Counted from the first letter of the stretch, positions 35,820 through 45,419 are shown. The stretch is DNA of 64,000 nt from Bacillota bacterium (GCA_023418995.1 JAEZYP010000044.1:372001-436000), one strand, 5' to 3'. The notes: generated from the sequence alone by a model not told the origin. Program-made: numbers and translations.

Positions 35820-36659
35820 TTATTTGGTGTAATCAAAGAACCCCTTGCCGGTTTTTCTGCCTAACAGACCGCCGCGAACCATCTTTTTCAACAGAGGATG
35901 AGGACGGTATTTGCTATCTCCGGTCTCCGCCTGAAGTACTTCCATAATGGCAAGCACTACGTCCAGACCAATCAAGTCGCCCAGTGCGAGCGGTCCCATC
36001 GGGTGGTTTGCTCCAAGCTTCATCGCGGTGTCGATGTCATCCGCGGAAGCGACGCCCTCCGCAAAAATACCGATGGCTTCGTTGATCATAGGAATGAGGA
36101 TTCTGTTTACTACAAAGCCTGCGGCTTCATTGACCTGAACCGGGGTTTTGCCGATTTCTGCCGCGATAGCCTTGATTTTCTCAACGGTCTCAGCAGGAGT
36201 AGTAATGCCCGCGATTACCTCGACCAGCTTCATAATCGGAGCCGGGTTAAAGAAGTGCATGCCCACGACCGCGCGGTCGAGTCCCTGAGAAATTTCTGTA
36301 ATGGATAAGGAAGAAGTATTTGTAGCAAAGATGGTTTCTGCTTTGCAGATGCTCTGCAAATCCTTAAACAGTTCCTTCTTGATCTTCATATTTTCAAGAG
36401 CAGCCTCTACAACCAGGTCGCAATCAGAAACAATTTCCTTTGTGCCGGTTGTGATCTTAGAAAGAATTTCATCTGCCTTGACCTGTTCCATTTTGCCTTT
36501 CGCAACGAGCTTTTCAAAACCCTTGGCAATCTTCTTCTTGCCGCCTGCCGCAAACTCTTCATTGATATCGCAGAGCTTTACGGTATAGCCTTCTGTCTGT
36601 GCAAATGCCTGAGCGATTCCTGAGCCCATAGTGCCTGCGCCAATTACACCAACTATCAT
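35820..36659 (-). CDS. hbd: 3-hydroxybutyryl-CoA dehydrogenase
   Basis: Reduces acetoacetyl-CoA to 3-hydroxybutyryl-CoA using NAD(P)H. The Rossmann motif GVIGAGTMGSGIAQAFA opens the 279-aa protein. ATNTSSLSITEIS, GMHFFNPAPIMKLVEV (catalytic His) and the C-terminal HPMGPLALGDLIGLD segment follow. RBS AGGAGG is present. Third gene of the thl-crt-hbd unit. Confidence 0.97.
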   Translation of the reverse strand: MIVGVIGAGTMGSGIAQAFAQTEGYTVKLCDINEEFAAGGKKKIAKGFEKLVAKGKMEQVKADEILSKITTGTKEIVSDCDLVVEAALENMKIKKELFKDLQSICKAETIFATNTSSLSITEISQGLDRAVVGMHFFNPAPIMKLVEVIAGITTPAETVEKIKAIAAEIGKTPVQVNEAAGFVVNRILIPMINEAIGIFAEGVASADDIDTAMKLGANHPMGPLALGDLIGLDVVLAIMEVLQAETGDSKYRPHPLLKKMVRGGLLGRKTGKGFFDYTK

Positions 36660-36682
36660 GATTAATCCTCCTGATTCCTGTC

Positions 36683-37459
36683 TTATTTATTTACAAACGG
36701 ATCGGGTTTGCGTTTCTCAATGAAGGCTGCCATGGCGTTTCTCTGATCTTCCGATTCAAAGCAGCCGCCGAACTGTTCTGCTTCGATTGCAATTGCTGCG
36801 TCAATATCGACCTGCATTCCGTCATTGACCGCCTTTTTTGTAGCGCGGACAGCGATTGGTGCATTCGCAGCAATCCTGCCAGCCATCTTCATGCATTCGT
36901 CCATGAGCTGATCTGCCGGATAAACAGCGTTTACCAGACCAAGCCTTAACGCCTCGTCGGCCTTTACCTTACCGCAGGTATAAAGCAGTTCCTTCGCTTT
37001 GCCGATACCAATGGTACGGGCAAGTCTCTGCGTTCCGCCGAAGCCGGGTGTAATGCCGAGACCTGTTTCCGGCTGGGCAAACAGTGCATTTTCAGACGCA
37101 ATACGGATATCGCAGCTCAGGGAAAGCTCACAGCCACCACCAAGCGCAAAGCCGTTTACAGCCGCAATTACCGGAATCGGAAGGTTTTCAATTTTGCGGA
37201 ATACTGCGTTACCCTTTTCTCCGAACGTTTTACCTTCCGCTTTGGTCAGCTTGCTCATTTCGCCGATATCCGCACCGGCAACAAACGCCTTCTGCCCCGC
37301 CCCGGTGAGAATCAGGCAACGGGTATTCTCGATGGAAACGCCATCTACCACAGTTTCCAGCTCAGTAAGTACTTCGCTGTTTAGCGCGTTAAGAGCCCTC
37401 TCACGATCAATCGTGATAATTCCAATAAAACCGTTCTGTTCGTATTTCACGTAATTCAT
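36683..37459 (-). CDS. crt: 3-hydroxybutyryl-CoA dehydratase (crotonase)
   Basis: Enoyl-CoA hydratase-family enzyme that dehydrates 3-hydroxybutyryl-CoA to crotonyl-CoA. The oxyanion-hole segments AFVAGADIGEM and NGFALGGGCELSLSCDIRIA and the two catalytic glutamates (CELS; PETGLGI) are present. The ATG at 37459 gives 258 aa, close to known Crt proteins. The 7-codon extension lacks a ribosome site. Confidence 0.96.
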   Translation of the reverse strand: MNYVKYEQNGFIGIITIDRERALNALNSEVLTELETVVDGVSIENTRCLILTGAGQKAFVAGADIGEMSKLTKAEGKTFGEKGNAVFRKIENLPIPVIAAVNGFALGGGCELSLSCDIRIASENALFAQPETGLGITPGFGGTQRLARTIGIGKAKELLYTCGKVKADEALRLGLVNAVYPADQLMDECMKMAGRIAANAPIAVRATKKAVNDGMQVDIDAAIAIEAEQFGGCFESEDQRNAMAAFIEKRKPDPFVNK

Positions 37460-37489
37460 AATCTGACATCCATCCTTCATGTATCGTGA

Positions 37490-38674
37490 TTATTCGCCCA
37501 TTTTTACAATGGAGGAAACACCCATGCCGCCGCCTACGCAAAGAGTTGCAAGGCCGTACTTGGAATTTCTGCGCTGCATCTCATAAAGCAGGGATACCAG
37601 AATTCGGCAGCCGGATGCGCCGACCGGATGACCGATAGCAATTGCGCCGCCGTTTACGTTAACCTTAGACATGTCAAAATTCAAAAGCTTTGCAACTGCT
37701 AGGGACTGTGCGGCAAAGGCTTCGTTTGCTTCGATCAGGTCCATATCGTCAACCGTAAGACCGGTCTTTTCCATAATTTTCTTTGTACTGAACGCCGGCC
37801 CTACGCCCATAATTGCCGGGTCAAGGCCTGCGGACTGACCGGCAACCCAGGTCGCCATCGGTACTACACCAAGCTCTTTTGCCTTTTCCTCACTCATAAC
37901 AACGATTGCAGCCGCGCCGTCATTGATACCGGATGCGTTTGCAGCAGTCACGGTTCCGTCCGCTTTAAACGCCGGCTTTAATTTTGCGATGCCGTCAACA
38001 GTCACGCCCGCGCGGGGACCTTCGTCCTTATCAAACATAACGATATCTTTTTTTACTTTAACCGGAACAGGAACAATTTCTTCCGCAAATTTGCCTTCCG
38101 CCTGTGCTTTTTCGCATTTCTGCTGACTGTATGCGGCAAATTCATCCTGCATTTCGCGGGTAATGCCGTATTTCTCGGCTACATTTTCAGCCGTGATACC
38201 CATATGATAATTATTAAAGGCATCCCAAAGAGCGTCCTTGACCATAAGGTCAACAACCTTACCATCATTCATACGGTAGCCGTAACGTGCCTTTTCCAAT
38301 GCATACGGAGCAGCTGACATATTCTCCATACCGCCGGCTACGATGATATCGGCCTCCCCTGCCTCAATCAGTGCCGCCGCCATATTAATCGCTTTCAGAC
38401 CGGAACCGCATACGTTATTCAGCGTCAGTGCCGGAACGGATTCCGGAACACCCGCCTTCACGGATGCCTGACGCGCTACATTCTGGCCAAGGCCCGCCTG
38501 AATGACGCAACCCATTAGGACTTCGTCGACCTGATCCGGAGAGATTTTAGCGCGATTTAACGCTTCTTTGATGACGATGGAGCCGAGGGTTGCCGCAGGC
38601 ACATCCGCCAGCGTACCGCCCATCTTCCCAACTGCCGTACGCACCGCTCCCGCTAATACGATCTTCTTTGACAT
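37490..38674 (-). CDS. thl: Acetyl-CoA C-acetyltransferase (thiolase)
   Basis: Condenses two acetyl-CoA to acetoacetyl-CoA, the entry to butyrate synthesis and chain elongation. 394 aa with the acylation-site cysteine in NNVCGSGLKAI (about residue 88), NEAFAAQ, GGAIAIGHPVGASG (catalytic His) and the C-terminal cysteine in LCVGGGMG. RBS AAAGGAGG. First gene of the operon, behind a promoter with Rex-like sites. Confidence 0.97.
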   Translation of the reverse strand: MSKKIVLAGAVRTAVGKMGGTLADVPAATLGSIVIKEALNRAKISPDQVDEVLMGCVIQAGLGQNVARQASVKAGVPESVPALTLNNVCGSGLKAINMAAALIEAGEADIIVAGGMENMSAAPYALEKARYGYRMNDGKVVDLMVKDALWDAFNNYHMGITAENVAEKYGITREMQDEFAAYSQQKCEKAQAEGKFAEEIVPVPVKVKKDIVMFDKDEGPRAGVTVDGIAKLKPAFKADGTVTAANASGINDGAAAIVVMSEEKAKELGVVPMATWVAGQSAGLDPAIMGVGPAFSTKKIMEKTGLTVDDMDLIEANEAFAAQSLAVAKLLNFDMSKVNVNGGAIAIGHPVGASGCRILVSLLYEMQRRNSKYGLATLCVGGGMGVSSIVKMGE

Positions 38675-38742
38675 TGTGTTTGCCTCCTTTAATTTTTGGT
38701 TTCAAAAAGAGCATTAATTACATCATAAAATACAATCAACTG

Positions 38743-38758
38743 TGTTAGTTAAATAACA
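38743..38758. promoter_or_regulatory. Second Rex-like dyad downstream of the thl promoter
   Basis: TGTTAGTTAAATAACA: a TGTTA / TAACA dyad with spacing compatible with the clostridial Rex consensus (TTGTTAANNNNTTAACAA). It lies just downstream of the expected transcription start. Weaker match than the site at 38770-38787. Confidence 0.4.
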
Positions 38759-38769
38759 GTCAATCACAT

Positions 38770-38787
38770 ATGTTAAATATATCACAA
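38770..38787. promoter_or_regulatory. Candidate Rex operator overlapping the thl -10 box
   Basis: Minus strand TTGTGATATATTTAACAT matches 12 of 14 fixed positions of the Rex consensus (TTGTKAANNNNTTMACAA) and fully covers the -10 hexamer. Rex is the NADH/NAD+-sensing repressor known to control butyrate genes in clostridia. Binding here is inference. Confidence 0.55.
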
Positions 38788-38804
38788 TATCTTATAATAT
38801 GCAA
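38776..38804 (-). promoter_or_regulatory. Sigma-A promoter of thl-crt-hbd
   Basis: Minus-strand TTGCAT (38804-38799), 17-base spacer, TATATT (38781-38776), about 100 bases upstream of the thl ATG. Confidence 0.75.
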
Positions 38805-38830
38805 TACATTAAACCGAATTTGTTAATTTT

Positions 38831-39256
38831 TTAGCAACTGAATTCAATCCATTGGGACATCCCCGCCCCAAGATCATCATTCGGGCGTTCCTGGAAGCCA
38901 AATTTCATATAAAAATCCTCTTTTCCCTTCGCAGCCAATAAGCAAACTAAAAGCCTTACACCCTCTTCTCCGCTTTCTCGAATATAACTCATAATCATAT
39001 TGAGCTTTGACCTTCCAATTCCTAACCCCTGATAATCAGGGTGTACAATAACATCTGCGATATATCGGATATAACCTCCGTCACTGAGTACTCTTGCCAT
39101 TCCTACCGGAACACCATCAGCTACCGCAACAACAATGAGCTTTGAATTGTTTAATCCAGTTTGCGCTGCTCTTGAGGGAATCTCTTCCCAAGCAACAGCC
39201 TTACGCAACCGATTATAATCTTTTTCTGAAATATCATTCATATAAACAATTTTCAT
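38831..39256 (-). CDS. GNAT family N-acetyltransferase
   Basis: 141-aa Gcn5-related acetyltransferase. The acetyl-CoA loop is visible as VHPDYQGLGIGRSKLNMI (about 75-92), followed by an FYMKFGFQERP motif. Substrate unknown. The ATG at 39256 has GGAGG five bases upstream; the longer frame lies in the end of the oxidoreductase gene. Last gene of a four-gene run (editing protein, aldolase, oxidoreductase, acetyltransferase). Confidence 0.88.
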   Translation of the reverse strand: MKIVYMNDISEKDYNRLRKAVAWEEIPSRAAQTGLNNSKLIVVAVADGVPVGMARVLSDGGYIRYIADVIVHPDYQGLGIGRSKLNMIMSYIRESGEEGVRLLVCLLAAKGKEDFYMKFGFQERPNDDLGAGMSQWIEFSC

Positions 39257-39272
39257 ATGATCCTCCATGTTT

Positions 39273-40250
39273 TCATTCACAAGAATAGCGAACTCCCCAC
39301 GCTTCACGCAGATCATCCATCATTTTTAAAATCCGGAGCGTTTCTTCGTGCGGCATTTCGGTGCACTCGAGTCTCCCCTGTTCCATCGCCTTGGCCGCGG
39401 CGCGTACTTCGTATTCATACCCGGTAAAATCAAATGGCAGAGAATAAACCTTCGGCTCCGGATCATTGCCATTATAAACGCGGATTTCCTGCGCATTCCA
39501 AAATTTATCAATTTCTATTCTCCCTGAAGTTCCGTAAATCACCGCGTTGTTTCTCATGGCACTGTAAAAAGAACTGTTCAACACCGCCATCCGGCCATTT
39601 TTATAAACCAGAGTGATACTATTCTGCGCGTCGACGCCTTTGTCTGTTTTTACTGCGGCGGATACCATCTTTTCAATATCTGTTCCAAAGAACATGGACG
39701 CAAAATTAATTGTATAAATACCGAGATCCAGAAGCGCACCTCCGGCTAAATCAGGAGAAACCAGCCTCTCAATGTGTGTTAATTTCTGGCCGAAGGACGC
39801 CGTCAGAGTTAGCGGCTCGCCAATTACGTCGCTCTCCAATAATTCATGAAGTTTTTTTGCGAACGGCTGAAACCTTGTCCAAACCGCTTCCATAATAAAC
39901 AAATTACGGCTTTTTGCTAATTCAATTAATTCTTTTCCCTGCTTTGCGTTAACTGTAAACGCCTTCTCACATAAAACATTCTTATCATGCAGCAGGCAGA
40001 GCTTCGCGTGTTTATAATGATGAGAATGAGGAGAAGCAACATAAATCAGATCAACATTTTCATCATTGACCAATTCTTCATAAGAACCGTACGCTTTTTG
40101 AAAACCATATTTTTCAGCCAAAGCCTGTGCACGGTCAAGACTTCTGGCAGCGATTGCATAGGGTTGAACTTCACTCATCCGAGATACCGTTTTTGCCATT
40201 TTCTCCGCAATGTTTCCCGCGCTGAGAATAGAATAATTAAGCTTTTTCAT
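39273..40250 (-). CDS. Gfo/Idh/MocA family oxidoreductase
   Basis: NAD(P)-dependent sugar or polyol oxidoreductase family (325 aa). The N-terminal Rossmann fold starts ILSAGNIAEKMAKT. VASPHSHHYKHAKLCL and the CEKAFTVN segment (family EKP motif, here EKA) follow, then the C-terminal alpha/beta domain with GGALLDLGIYTINFA. Substrate cannot be inferred. It lies 15 bases after the threonine aldolase-like gene. Confidence 0.88.
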   Translation of the reverse strand: MKKLNYSILSAGNIAEKMAKTVSRMSEVQPYAIAARSLDRAQALAEKYGFQKAYGSYEELVNDENVDLIYVASPHSHHYKHAKLCLLHDKNVLCEKAFTVNAKQGKELIELAKSRNLFIMEAVWTRFQPFAKKLHELLESDVIGEPLTLTASFGQKLTHIERLVSPDLAGGALLDLGIYTINFASMFFGTDIEKMVSAAVKTDKGVDAQNSITLVYKNGRMAVLNSSFYSAMRNNAVIYGTSGRIEIDKFWNAQEIRVYNGNDPEPKVYSLPFDFTGYEYEVRAAAKAMEQGRLECTEMPHEETLRILKMMDDLREAWGVRYSCE

Positions 40251-40264
40251 ATCATTGACTCCCT

Positions 40265-41299
40265 TTAAATTATTTTTAGATGATCTTTAAAATCCCGAAT
40301 AAAATCATTGATTGCATGATCGGGAGTTGCCCAGGAAGTAACCAAACGGATAGCGGTTTCCCCTCCGGATATTTTTCTCCATATCTCAAAATCATACGCT
40401 TCATGCAGGCTTTTAATTGTGCTATTGGAAAGGATGGGAAACAATTGATTCGTAGGAGAAAAGGACAGAAATTTAACCCCAGCTTCCGTCATAACGTCCC
40501 GAAGGCGTTTTGCCGCAATGTTCGCATGCTTTGCAAGCTCAAAATACAAATCGTTTTGAAAAAGCTCTTCAAATTGAATTCCAAGCAGCATACTTTTGGC
40601 CAGCATTGCACCCTTCTGTTTCAAGCAATAACGAAAATCCTCTTTCAGCGCTTTGTTTGTAATAACCAACGCTTCCCCAAGCAAAGCACCATTCTTAGTG
40701 CCTCCGATATAAAACGCATCCGTTAATCCAGCGATATCCTGTAAGGTAAGATCAGCGCCCTCAGCAGTCAGCGCGGAGCCTAATCTCGCTCCGTCCAGAA
40801 AAAGATAAAGATTTTTTTCCTTGCAATAATGGCTTAGGCTTGTCAGTTCAGATTTGGAATAGATTGTGCCAACTTCCGTCGAATTTGAGATATAAACCAA
40901 TTTCGGCTTTACCATGTGTTCATCCACATGGATTTGCAGAACAGTATCAACCAGTTCTGGTGCGAGCTTTCCGTCCGGAGACGGAGCTGTGAGCACTTTG
41001 TGACCGGTGGCTTCAATAGAGCCGGCTTCGTGAACATTGATATGTCCGGTATCCGTGCAAACCGTTGCCTCATGCAGCCTTAAAAAAGAAGAGATCGCGG
41101 TCAGGTTGGTCTGTGTTCCGCCTGAGAGGAAATGCACGTCAGCATCTTTGCAGGCTGTTTTTTCACGGATCAGCTCCGCAGCGCGCAAACTGTGGTAGTC
41201 ATTTCCGTAAGGCTCGTTTTGCACCTTACTTGCTTCGGCGAGCGCTTCGAGAATTTTGGGGTGAGCACCTTCGCTGTAATCATTTTTAAAGCTATACAT
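40265..41299 (-). CDS. Threonine aldolase / beta-eliminating lyase family protein
   Basis: PLP-dependent enzyme of the low-specificity threonine aldolase family (344 aa). It probably cleaves threonine to glycine and acetaldehyde. Family features are HFLSGGTQTNLTAI, HINVHEAGSIEATGHKV, FLDGARLGSAL and the PLP lysine in IGGTKNGALLGEAL. RBS GAGGG. Neighbouring genes do not reveal the pathway. Confidence 0.88.
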   Translation of the reverse strand: MYSFKNDYSEGAHPKILEALAEASKVQNEPYGNDYHSLRAAELIREKTACKDADVHFLSGGTQTNLTAISSFLRLHEATVCTDTGHINVHEAGSIEATGHKVLTAPSPDGKLAPELVDTVLQIHVDEHMVKPKLVYISNSTEVGTIYSKSELTSLSHYCKEKNLYLFLDGARLGSALTAEGADLTLQDIAGLTDAFYIGGTKNGALLGEALVITNKALKEDFRYCLKQKGAMLAKSMLLGIQFEELFQNDLYFELAKHANIAAKRLRDVMTEAGVKFLSFSPTNQLFPILSNSTIKSLHEAYDFEIWRKISGGETAIRLVTSWATPDHAINDFIRDFKDHLKII

Positions 41300-41317
41300 T
41301 ATTTTCCCTCACTCTTA

Positions 41318-42478
41318 CTAAATTGATTTTATATACTTTTTCAGCTCGTCCCTGTTCCCGGCGACGGTTCCTTGATTCAGTTCCCCGGAGCCGCCGCCGC
41401 GGCCATTGAAAAGCTGGTTCAATTGCTTTGCAATGGGGCGGACATCCACATTCTTACTGCCAATTGCGTATTTGTATCCGTTTATATCGTCTCCGGAAAA
41501 TACGGCGGCGATTCCTACGCAGCGCTCGCTTAACAACAGGCAGAAATCCCGTAGCTCGTTGGGTCCTAAGTCACTCTCAAACAAGCAAACATTCTTCGTT
41601 TTCTCTTCTATTGCGGAGGCCTTGAGCTGAAATAATTGATTGCGCATTAAAATCATCTGTTGCTTTAGCAGATTGTTTTCCGTCAGCAATCGTTCTGTTG
41701 CTTTTACCACTTCTTCTGGTTTTGCGGATAACAGCGCGGAAATTTTACTCACGCTTTCTGCCTTTTCTCCGTAATCACGAAGCGCGCGCGAACCGATTAA
41801 TAAGGCTACCCGCGTGCCACCTTTATACCGTTGAGAAGAAAGGAGCTTAATTGCGCCAATTTCACCGGTCCGCTCCACATGGAGTCCGCAGCAGGCACAG
41901 ACGTCATAATCTTTTACGGTAACGATGCGAACGTCTCCGCTTAATTCTTTTTTACTTCTATAATTTAACGCCGCTAATTTTTCTGGTGCGGGATACTCTG
42001 TGCAAATCGGAATATTTTGAAACACAGCAGTATTTGCAAGAAGCTCCACAGTGGCCATATGATCTTCATTCAATTCTCCGTTAAAATCCACCGTAACCGC
42101 TTTAGATCCCATGTGAAAACCTACGTTATCGAAGCCAAGCAGTCTGTGAACAATTCCAGACACAATATGCTCTCCGGAATGCTGCTGCATCAGTAAGAAA
42201 CGGTTAGTCCAGTTTATTCCCCCGGTCACTGCCATCCCAGGTTCAAGCGCCCGATCGGTCATATGCATAATCACGCCGTCTTTTTCCTGAACGTCCAAAA
42301 CATTCACCGTGTTTAAAACACCAATATCGGCTGGCTGACCACCGCCTTCCGGATAAAATGCGGTTCTATCCAAAATTACGGAAAAACAGTCTTCTTGTTT
42401 CCTGCAATCTAAAACCTTGGCGGCAAAAGTTTTTTGATAGCTGTTTTCATAAAATAATTTCCGCGTCTTTTTCACCAT
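41318..42478 (-). CDS. AlaX-like alanyl-tRNA editing protein with DHHA1 domain
   Basis: Stand-alone editing factor related to the AlaRS editing domain, which deacylates mischarged Ser- or Gly-tRNA-Ala. The zinc-site motifs HSGEH (about 98-102) and CGLHVERTGEIG are present, followed by a helical linker and a C-terminal DHHA1 domain ending in GRGGGSGELNQGTVAG. 386 aa corresponds to the long AlaX type. Confidence 0.88.
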   Translation of the reverse strand: MVKKTRKLFYENSYQKTFAAKVLDCRKQEDCFSVILDRTAFYPEGGGQPADIGVLNTVNVLDVQEKDGVIMHMTDRALEPGMAVTGGINWTNRFLLMQQHSGEHIVSGIVHRLLGFDNVGFHMGSKAVTVDFNGELNEDHMATVELLANTAVFQNIPICTEYPAPEKLAALNYRSKKELSGDVRIVTVKDYDVCACCGLHVERTGEIGAIKLLSSQRYKGGTRVALLIGSRALRDYGEKAESVSKISALLSAKPEEVVKATERLLTENNLLKQQMILMRNQLFQLKASAIEEKTKNVCLFESDLGPNELRDFCLLLSERCVGIAAVFSGDDINGYKYAIGSKNVDVRPIAKQLNQLFNGRGGGSGELNQGTVAGNRDELKKYIKSI

Positions 42479-42590
42479 ATTTTCTCATCTTTCTTTCTTA
42501 ATTTTAATAGTATTCTTTATTATAGTATAAAAACAATCGGCATAAAAATCTATCTTTTCAATAATTATCGGAGATTTCATTACATAAAAT

Positions 42591-42614
42591 AAAAAAGTAC
42601 GGCAACAGCCGTAC
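42591..42614 (-). terminator. Intrinsic terminator of the DMT transporter gene
   Basis: Minus strand GTACGG-CTGTTG-CCGTAC followed by six T, 14 bases after the stop codon. Confidence 0.85.
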
Positions 42615-42628
42615 CTCGAGAACCTTAA

Positions 42629-43510
42629 TTATTCCGCAATAGAATCGTTGTCGGTATGTACCGCAATCAATCGATCGCGCCACACGCACCAACAGGTAAT
42701 TGCACTGATAACAATAATACCGCCAAACAAAGCGTAAATTCCGGGAGCTTCCCCATCAAAAATAAATACCCATACTGGGTTTAAAAGAGGCTCAATCGCG
42801 CCAATCAGTGAACACGCCAACGGCGGACAATCCTTAACAGCCAACCCGTATAACACATAAGGGATTCCAAGCTGCACAACGCCAAGCATCAGAATACTGA
42901 TTAACGAAAGCGGCGTAAACGGTGCAGGAAGCAGAAAAATTGTGGGAACCCCTATGAAAGCGGTTATCAAATGTCCGATCAGAATTCCGCTCATACGGGA
43001 ATCCTCGTCCGCCCTGCCGGTAGTTACATACATACCCGCCATCAAGGCTCCTGCCAGAATACCAATGCAGTTCCCCAAAAGATTGCCCGCCCCGAGTTTG
43101 TCAAAAAAGAACAGGGAAATTCCAAAAAGCGTGACCGCAACGGTAATAATATCAGCCTTATGAAAATGCTGATGAAATAAATATGCAGAGATACCGAGAA
43201 TAAAAATTGGAGAAGTAAACTGCAGCACAATGGCGTTTGCCGCTGTGGTCAGCTTATTGGCGCTTACAAACGCAAGAAAGGTGCCGGAAACAAAAATACT
43301 TCCGATAACAGATTGCTTATTGACCTTTATCTTTCTATTCGTAAAATGCATAAATACAAAAACAACAATGGCCGCGATCAAGCTTCTTATTCCTGCAATT
43401 GTAAGCGGATTCCATGGAATTAATTTTATAAAAATTCCCGCTATGCTCCATAAGCTTGCGCAAGCCGACATCAAAATAATTGCGTTCCTTTGCGTATTTT
43501 TCTTGCCCAT
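42629..43510 (-). CDS. DMT superfamily (EamA) transporter
   Basis: Ten-helix drug/metabolite transporter with two EamA repeats (293 aa). The first repeat opens with NAIILMSACASLWSIAGIFIK, and the second ends in EPLLNPVWVFIFDGEAPGIYALFGG. Substrate unknown. I start it at the ATG at 43510 (AAAGGA 8 bases upstream). The 16-codon extension is not hydrophobic and is likely spurious. Confidence 0.88.
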   Translation of the reverse strand: MGKKNTQRNAIILMSACASLWSIAGIFIKLIPWNPLTIAGIRSLIAAIVVFVFMHFTNRKIKVNKQSVIGSIFVSGTFLAFVSANKLTTAANAIVLQFTSPIFILGISAYLFHQHFHKADIITVAVTLFGISLFFFDKLGAGNLLGNCIGILAGALMAGMYVTTGRADEDSRMSGILIGHLITAFIGVPTIFLLPAPFTPLSLISILMLGVVQLGIPYVLYGLAVKDCPPLACSLIGAIEPLLNPVWVFIFDGEAPGIYALFGGIIVISAITCWCVWRDRLIAVHTDNDSIAE

Positions 43511-43608
43511 CTCCCAAATCCTTTTCCCGATATTGTGGATACCGGGAAAAACAATCATATTATCCGGTATTCATAAATATAATACTGGAATGAGAACAGA
43601 AATGCAAT

Positions 43609-43637
43609 AAAAAAGACGTTCCGCATTGCGAAACGTC
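43609..43637 (-). terminator. Intrinsic terminator of the LytTR-ABC operon
   Basis: Minus strand GACGTT / AACGTC stem with inner CGC/GCG pairs, followed by six T, just after the ABC permease gene. Confidence 0.82.
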
Positions 43638-43650
43638 AGAATCTATTTGA

Positions 43651-44508
43651 TTAGTTTATTTTTTTCTTCCATAATCGAAGGACTACCAATCCGTAAAACA
43701 CGATTGCGGTAATAATCAACAGCAGAACGCTGGACCACGCTTGAATCGTCTGCCCGTTTATCTGGTGAAGGACTCCCATATTGTATTGAAATGTATCAAC
43801 CGTCTGAGAAGGTGCAGACGCGAGCGTGTCAGAAATTGCCTGTTCCATCATTACGCCGCGGAACAGCGAAGCAGAATATGATACCGGAAACAGCTTCATA
43901 ATAAACTGCACAGAACTGCTCATGCTGCCAATCGGAATATAAACTCCAGCAATAAATCCGATGACAGTACCTACAATAATGTTTACGGCGGTATAAGAAC
44001 TCCGGTTTTTGATAAAGCTCACAAGAAAGAAACACACCGCGCTGGAGGAAGCAACCGATAAAAATACGAGTCCAAAAACCTTTATCAAATTAAGTATTGA
44101 TAATAGCTGACCGCCTCTTGCCACAATAAACAGCTCGGCAAACAGGAAGGCCAAAAGGCTCATAATCATTCCAATCACAAAGGTACTAAGAACATATCCA
44201 CTTGCCAGACGTGACCTTTTGAGCGGTGAAGTCAAAAAGTCATTTGAGATTCTATTTTCATCATCCTGAACCATAATCTCCAAAGCACCCAACGTAGCGG
44301 TAACTCCGGTTATCGAAATAATTCCTGCCATTACCCAGCTGTCCAGCAAAAACTTAAATCCCTTTGCATTTTTAAAGTTTTCCGCCGTATTGTCTCCAAG
44401 AAATAATATGTAGAGCAAAAATACAATTAATATTGTTAGAACCGAAAAAAATACGCATGATCTATTGCGAAAGTAGCATTTTATATTACGCCGCAACATG
44501 GTTGTCAT
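43651..44508 (-). CDS. ABC-2 type transporter permease
   Basis: 285-aa membrane permease with about six helices, of the ABC-2 (drug or polysaccharide export) type. A conserved cytoplasmic segment (NRISNDFLTSPLKRSRLASGY) follows the second helix. Its ATG overlaps the ATPase stop codon (ATGA), so the two are co-translated and should form one exporter. Substrate unknown. Confidence 0.87.
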   Translation of the reverse strand: MTTMLRRNIKCYFRNRSCVFFSVLTILIVFLLYILFLGDNTAENFKNAKGFKFLLDSWVMAGIISITGVTATLGALEIMVQDDENRISNDFLTSPLKRSRLASGYVLSTFVIGMIMSLLAFLFAELFIVARGGQLLSILNLIKVFGLVFLSVASSSAVCFFLVSFIKNRSSYTAVNIIVGTVIGFIAGVYIPIGSMSSSVQFIMKLFPVSYSASLFRGVMMEQAISDTLASAPSQTVDTFQYNMGVLHQINGQTIQAWSSVLLLIITAIVFYGLVVLRLWKKKIN

Positions 44509-45419
44509 TCCCTTACAGCCTCCCCGGTAATATTAATAAACACATCGTCCATCGTACCGTTTCGCACCTCAAAATTTTTGATTAAGCTTTCATATTTCTT
44601 TATAATCGGAATTGCCTCCGTTGTATGGCTAACAGGAATTATTACGCAATCCTGCTCCAGCGAGTATTTGATGTGATCCAAATTCAAAAGTTCCTTTATC
44701 TTATTCAATTCGCCGGTATTGATTTTTAGGCAGTCACTGCTGTAAGCGTTCTTGAGCTCAAGCGGCGTTCCTTTCGCAGAAATCCTTCCATGGTCGATTA
44801 CTGTGATGTAATCCGCGTGTTCCGCTTCTTCCATGTAGTGTGTTGTCAAAAAAACCGTCATACCGCTTTCCTTCTGTATTGCCTGAACAGTCTCCCAAAT
44901 CATTTTGCGGGACTGTGGGTCAAGACCAGTGGTCGGCTCATCCAAAAAAAGAATTTTCGGTGTGTGAATCAGTGCTCTGGCAATATCAGCCCGACGGCGC
45001 TGCCCGCCGGATAATTTTCCGTAGGGCCGGTTCAGAATCTCTGCAACTCCGGTGATTTCCGCCGCATGGTTGACCGCAGATTTCAATTTTCCTACAGATA
45101 GGCCGTAAAAACCGCCGCGCAGAATCAGGTTTTCTCGGACCGTCAGAAGCGGGTCAAGTAAACTCCGCTGAAACACAACGCCAATGGTATGACGGATTTT
45201 TTCATCGTCTCTGCCTATCAAAAGGCTATCCAACTCAATTGTGCCGGCATCCGGCCTGAGCAAAGTACATAGCATTTCAATCGTCGTGGATTTTCCGGCT
45301 CCGTTCGGACCGAGAAACGCAAAGAATGAATTCTTTTCTACATAGAAATCAATTCCTTTTACCGCTTCAATCTTGCCGTATGACTTTTTCAAATTCGACA
45401 CGCTCAATAAATTATTCAT
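44505..45419 (-). CDS. ABC transporter ATP-binding protein
   Basis: 304-aa ATPase of the DrrA/CcmA-like export group. Walker A GPNGAGKST, signature LSGGQRRR, Walker B ILFLDEPTTGLD and the H-loop TTHYMEEAE are intact, with a C-terminal regulatory extension of about 80 residues. It overlaps the DUF3021 gene by 8 bases and the permease by 4. Confidence 0.92.
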   Translation of the reverse strand: MNNLLSVSNLKKSYGKIEAVKGIDFYVEKNSFFAFLGPNGAGKSTTIEMLCTLLRPDAGTIELDSLLIGRDDEKIRHTIGVVFQRSLLDPLLTVRENLILRGGFYGLSVGKLKSAVNHAAEITGVAEILNRPYGKLSGGQRRRADIARALIHTPKILFLDEPTTGLDPQSRKMIWETVQAIQKESGMTVFLTTHYMEEAEHADYITVIDHGRISAKGTPLELKNAYSSDCLKINTGELNKIKELLNLDHIKYSLEQDCVIIPVSHTTEAIPIIKKYESLIKNFEVRNGTMDDVFINITGEAVRE

